A stretch of 64,000 bases of DNA from Gammaproteobacteria bacterium RIFCSPHIGHO2_12_FULL_63_22. GTDB lineage: Bacteria > Pseudomonadota > Gammaproteobacteria > Xanthomonadales > Xanthomonadaceae. Of the stretch, positions 62,656-64,000 are shown one piece after another (within the stretch, counting starts at the first letter, position 1; each line of letters opens with the position of its first letter). The DNA lies in the NCBI GenBank assembly GCA_001801685.1, contig MGYJ01000006.1, positions 101,485-165,484 of the forward strand, given 5' to 3'. The notes beneath the pieces were generated by a model, which had not been told where the DNA came from, did not search any database, and was given only the letters and a program-made list of their open reading frames with translations. The position numbers and the translations under genes are program-made.

Positions 62656-63966
62656 ATGATCAAGGCCGCAGAATTCGCCAGGCGCCGCAAGCAGCTGATG
62701 CGCATGGCGGACGACGATTCCATCCTGATCCTCCCGGCCGCGCCGGAACGCATCCGCAGCAAGGACACGACGTTTCCGTACCGCCAGGACAGCGACTTCT
62801 GGTACCTGAGCGGTTTCGCCGAGCCCGAAGCGGTGCTGGTGCTGGTGCCCGGGCGCAAGCACGGCGAGGCGCTGATGTTCTGCCGCGAACGCGATGCTTC
62901 GAAGGAAGCCTGGGACGGCCCGCGCGCCGGCCCCGAAGGCGCGATCGAACATTTCGGCATGGACGATGCCTTCCCCATCACCGACCTGGACGACATCCTG
63001 CCCGGCCTGCTGGAAGGGCGGAGCCGCGTCTATTACCACTTCGGCCGCGACAAGGACTTCGACCTCACTCTGATTGGCTGGGTGAACCGCGTGCGCTCCA
63101 TGTCGCGCCAGGGCGCGCAGTCGCCGCATGAATTCCTGGAACTCGGCCACTTGCTGCACGAGCTTCGCCTGTTCAAGAGCAAGGAAGAAATGCGCCTGAT
63201 GCAGCGCGCCGCCGACGTCGCCTGCCAGGCGCAAGTGGCGGCCATGCTCGCCACGCGCCACGGCGCGCACGAGTTTGAAGTCGAGGCCGCGTTGCAGTAC
63301 GTGTACCGGAAGAATGATTGCGTCGCCGCCTACGAACCCATCGTCGGCGCCGGCGCCAATGGCTGCGTGCTGCATTACCGCGCCAACAATGCGCCGATGG
63401 CCGATGGCGACCTGCTGCTGGTGGACGCCGGCGCCGAGTACGCCAACTACGCCTCCGACATCACCCGCACCTGGCCGGTCAGCGGTGAGTACTCGACCGA
63501 ACAACGCGCGCTGTACCAGATCGTGCTCGACGCGCAATCAGCCGCGCTCGAGAAAGCCCGCCCCGGCCAACACTGGATCGCCGGCCACGAAGCCGCCGTG
63601 GAAACACTCACCGACGGCTTGCTGTCCCTGGGATTGTTGAAGGGCACGCTGAAGAAAAACCTCGCGTCCGGCGACTACAAGCGTTTCTACATGCACAAGA
63701 CCGGCCACTGGCTCGGCCTGGACGTGCACGACGTCGGCGAATACAAAGTCGCCGGCGACTTCCGCGAACTCGAGCCGGGCATGGTCTTCACCATCGAGCC
63801 AGGCATCTACATCGCGCCAGGCACGAAAGGCGTCCCCGCGAAATACCAGGGCATCGGCATCCGCATCGAGGACGACGTGCTCATCACGAAAGACGGCCAC
63901 CGCGTGCTGACCGACGACGTACCCCGCGAAATAGACGCCGTCGAATCCCTTCTAGCAACGCGCTAG
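62656..63966 (+). CDS. pepP: Xaa-Pro aminopeptidase
   Basis: This 436-residue aminopeptidase P removes residues before proline. The N-terminal domain (1-170, with KDTTFPYRQDSDFWYLSGF) precedes a pita-bread metallopeptidase with all five dimanganese ligands: two Asp (VDAGAEYANYASDITRTWP), His (HKTGHWLGLDVHD) and two Glu (FTIEPGIY, GIRIEDDVL). It is complete. The ubiquinone genes that follow pepP in E. coli would lie beyond the window. Confidence 0.95.
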   Translation: MIKAAEFARRRKQLMRMADDDSILILPAAPERIRSKDTTFPYRQDSDFWYLSGFAEPEAVLVLVPGRKHGEALMFCRERDASKEAWDGPRAGPEGAIEHFGMDDAFPITDLDDILPGLLEGRSRVYYHFGRDKDFDLTLIGWVNRVRSMSRQGAQSPHEFLELGHLLHELRLFKSKEEMRLMQRAADVACQAQVAAMLATRHGAHEFEVEAALQYVYRKNDCVAAYEPIVGAGANGCVLHYRANNAPMADGDLLLVDAGAEYANYASDITRTWPVSGEYSTEQRALYQIVLDAQSAALEKARPGQHWIAGHEAAVETLTDGLLSLGLLKGTLKKNLASGDYKRFYMHKTGHWLGLDVHDVGEYKVAGDFRELEPGMVFTIEPGIYIAPGTKGVPAKYQGIGIRIEDDVLITKDGHRVLTDDVPREIDAVESLLATR

Positions 63967-64000
63967 ACCGTTTTCGCAAATCATGGCGCCCGCGCGAACG

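Overview
The window is dense, high-GC bacterial chromosome and looks like the order Xanthomonadales (Lysobacterales), family Lysobacteraceae or a close relative. The reasons are the clp-speD-coq7 neighbourhood, a clp gene whose product has the Crp/Clp fold, a YajQ-type c-di-GMP binding protein, trpE/trpG/trpD/trpC in one block, and the gammaproteobacterial order pepP-ygfB-zapA-6S RNA-5-formyl-THF cyclo-ligase. The genus cannot be fixed from the sequence. I see no prophage, insertion sequence, CRISPR array or rRNA. The one tRNA is tRNA-Gln(CTG).

Layout. 1-5.2 kb: an OqxAB/MexEF-type efflux operon (transporter cut by the window edge), preceded by a degenerate SDR gene and a small secreted-protein gene, divergent from a LysR regulator and flanked by GTCCC-N6-GGGAC dyads. 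5.2-20.8 kb: mixed genes including a classical SDR coupled to a 2OG-Fe(II) oxygenase, DUF3297, ybcJ, an exported HDAC-like hydrolase, a channel protein, a TPR-glycosyltransferase, rRNA modification enzymes (RsmC-like, RsuA-like), yajQ, dinB, a fatty acid hydroxylase, a GlxA-type regulator, a DMT transporter, an ArnT-like glycosyltransferase and DUF2884. 20.9-26 kb: pyruvate dehydrogenase E2 and a lipoyl-domain-bearing E3, a CaCA exchanger and an epimerase-like protein.

26-33.4 kb is a four-gene envelope operon: DUF1302 outer-membrane barrel, DUF1329 (LolA/LolB-like fold), a YCF48/BNR propeller and an MMPL-type RND transporter. This looks like a complete inner-to-outer membrane route for a hydrophobic cargo that I cannot name. 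33.4-37.2 kb holds an EamA transporter, an Mpo1-like protein, purC, a cytochrome c, a J-domain protein and rpe.

37.2-45.7 kb is the most unusual stretch. It has a GAF-PP2C-HATPase phosphatase/anti-sigma switch, a STAS antagonist, an ECF sigma factor and its membrane anti-sigma factor, a protein made of 24 tandem nonapeptides, an outer-membrane protein fusing a zinc metallopeptidase, a propeller and a beta-barrel, and a PrsW-type intramembrane protease. The sigma factor gene and the repeat-protein gene share an upstream motif (CCAACCTTTT, then GGTA at identical spacing). This suggests an autoregulated ECF regulon with the nonapeptide protein as a target.

45.7-50.9 kb: the trp cluster, interrupted by a SIMPL-domain gene and an ABM monooxygenase gene and bounded by two copies of a REP-like inverted repeat. 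51-55.4 kb: GNAT, clp (with a Clp-like box upstream), speD, a 495-bp gene-free segment built around a roughly 100-bp inverted repeat, coq7 and glcF. 55.5-64 kb: rplM-rpsI, tRNA-Gln, an EF-hand protein, rpiA, an EVE protein, the 5-formyl-THF cyclo-ligase gene, 6S RNA, zapA, a ZapB-like coiled coil, a PAS-GGDEF-EAL protein, ygfB and pepP.
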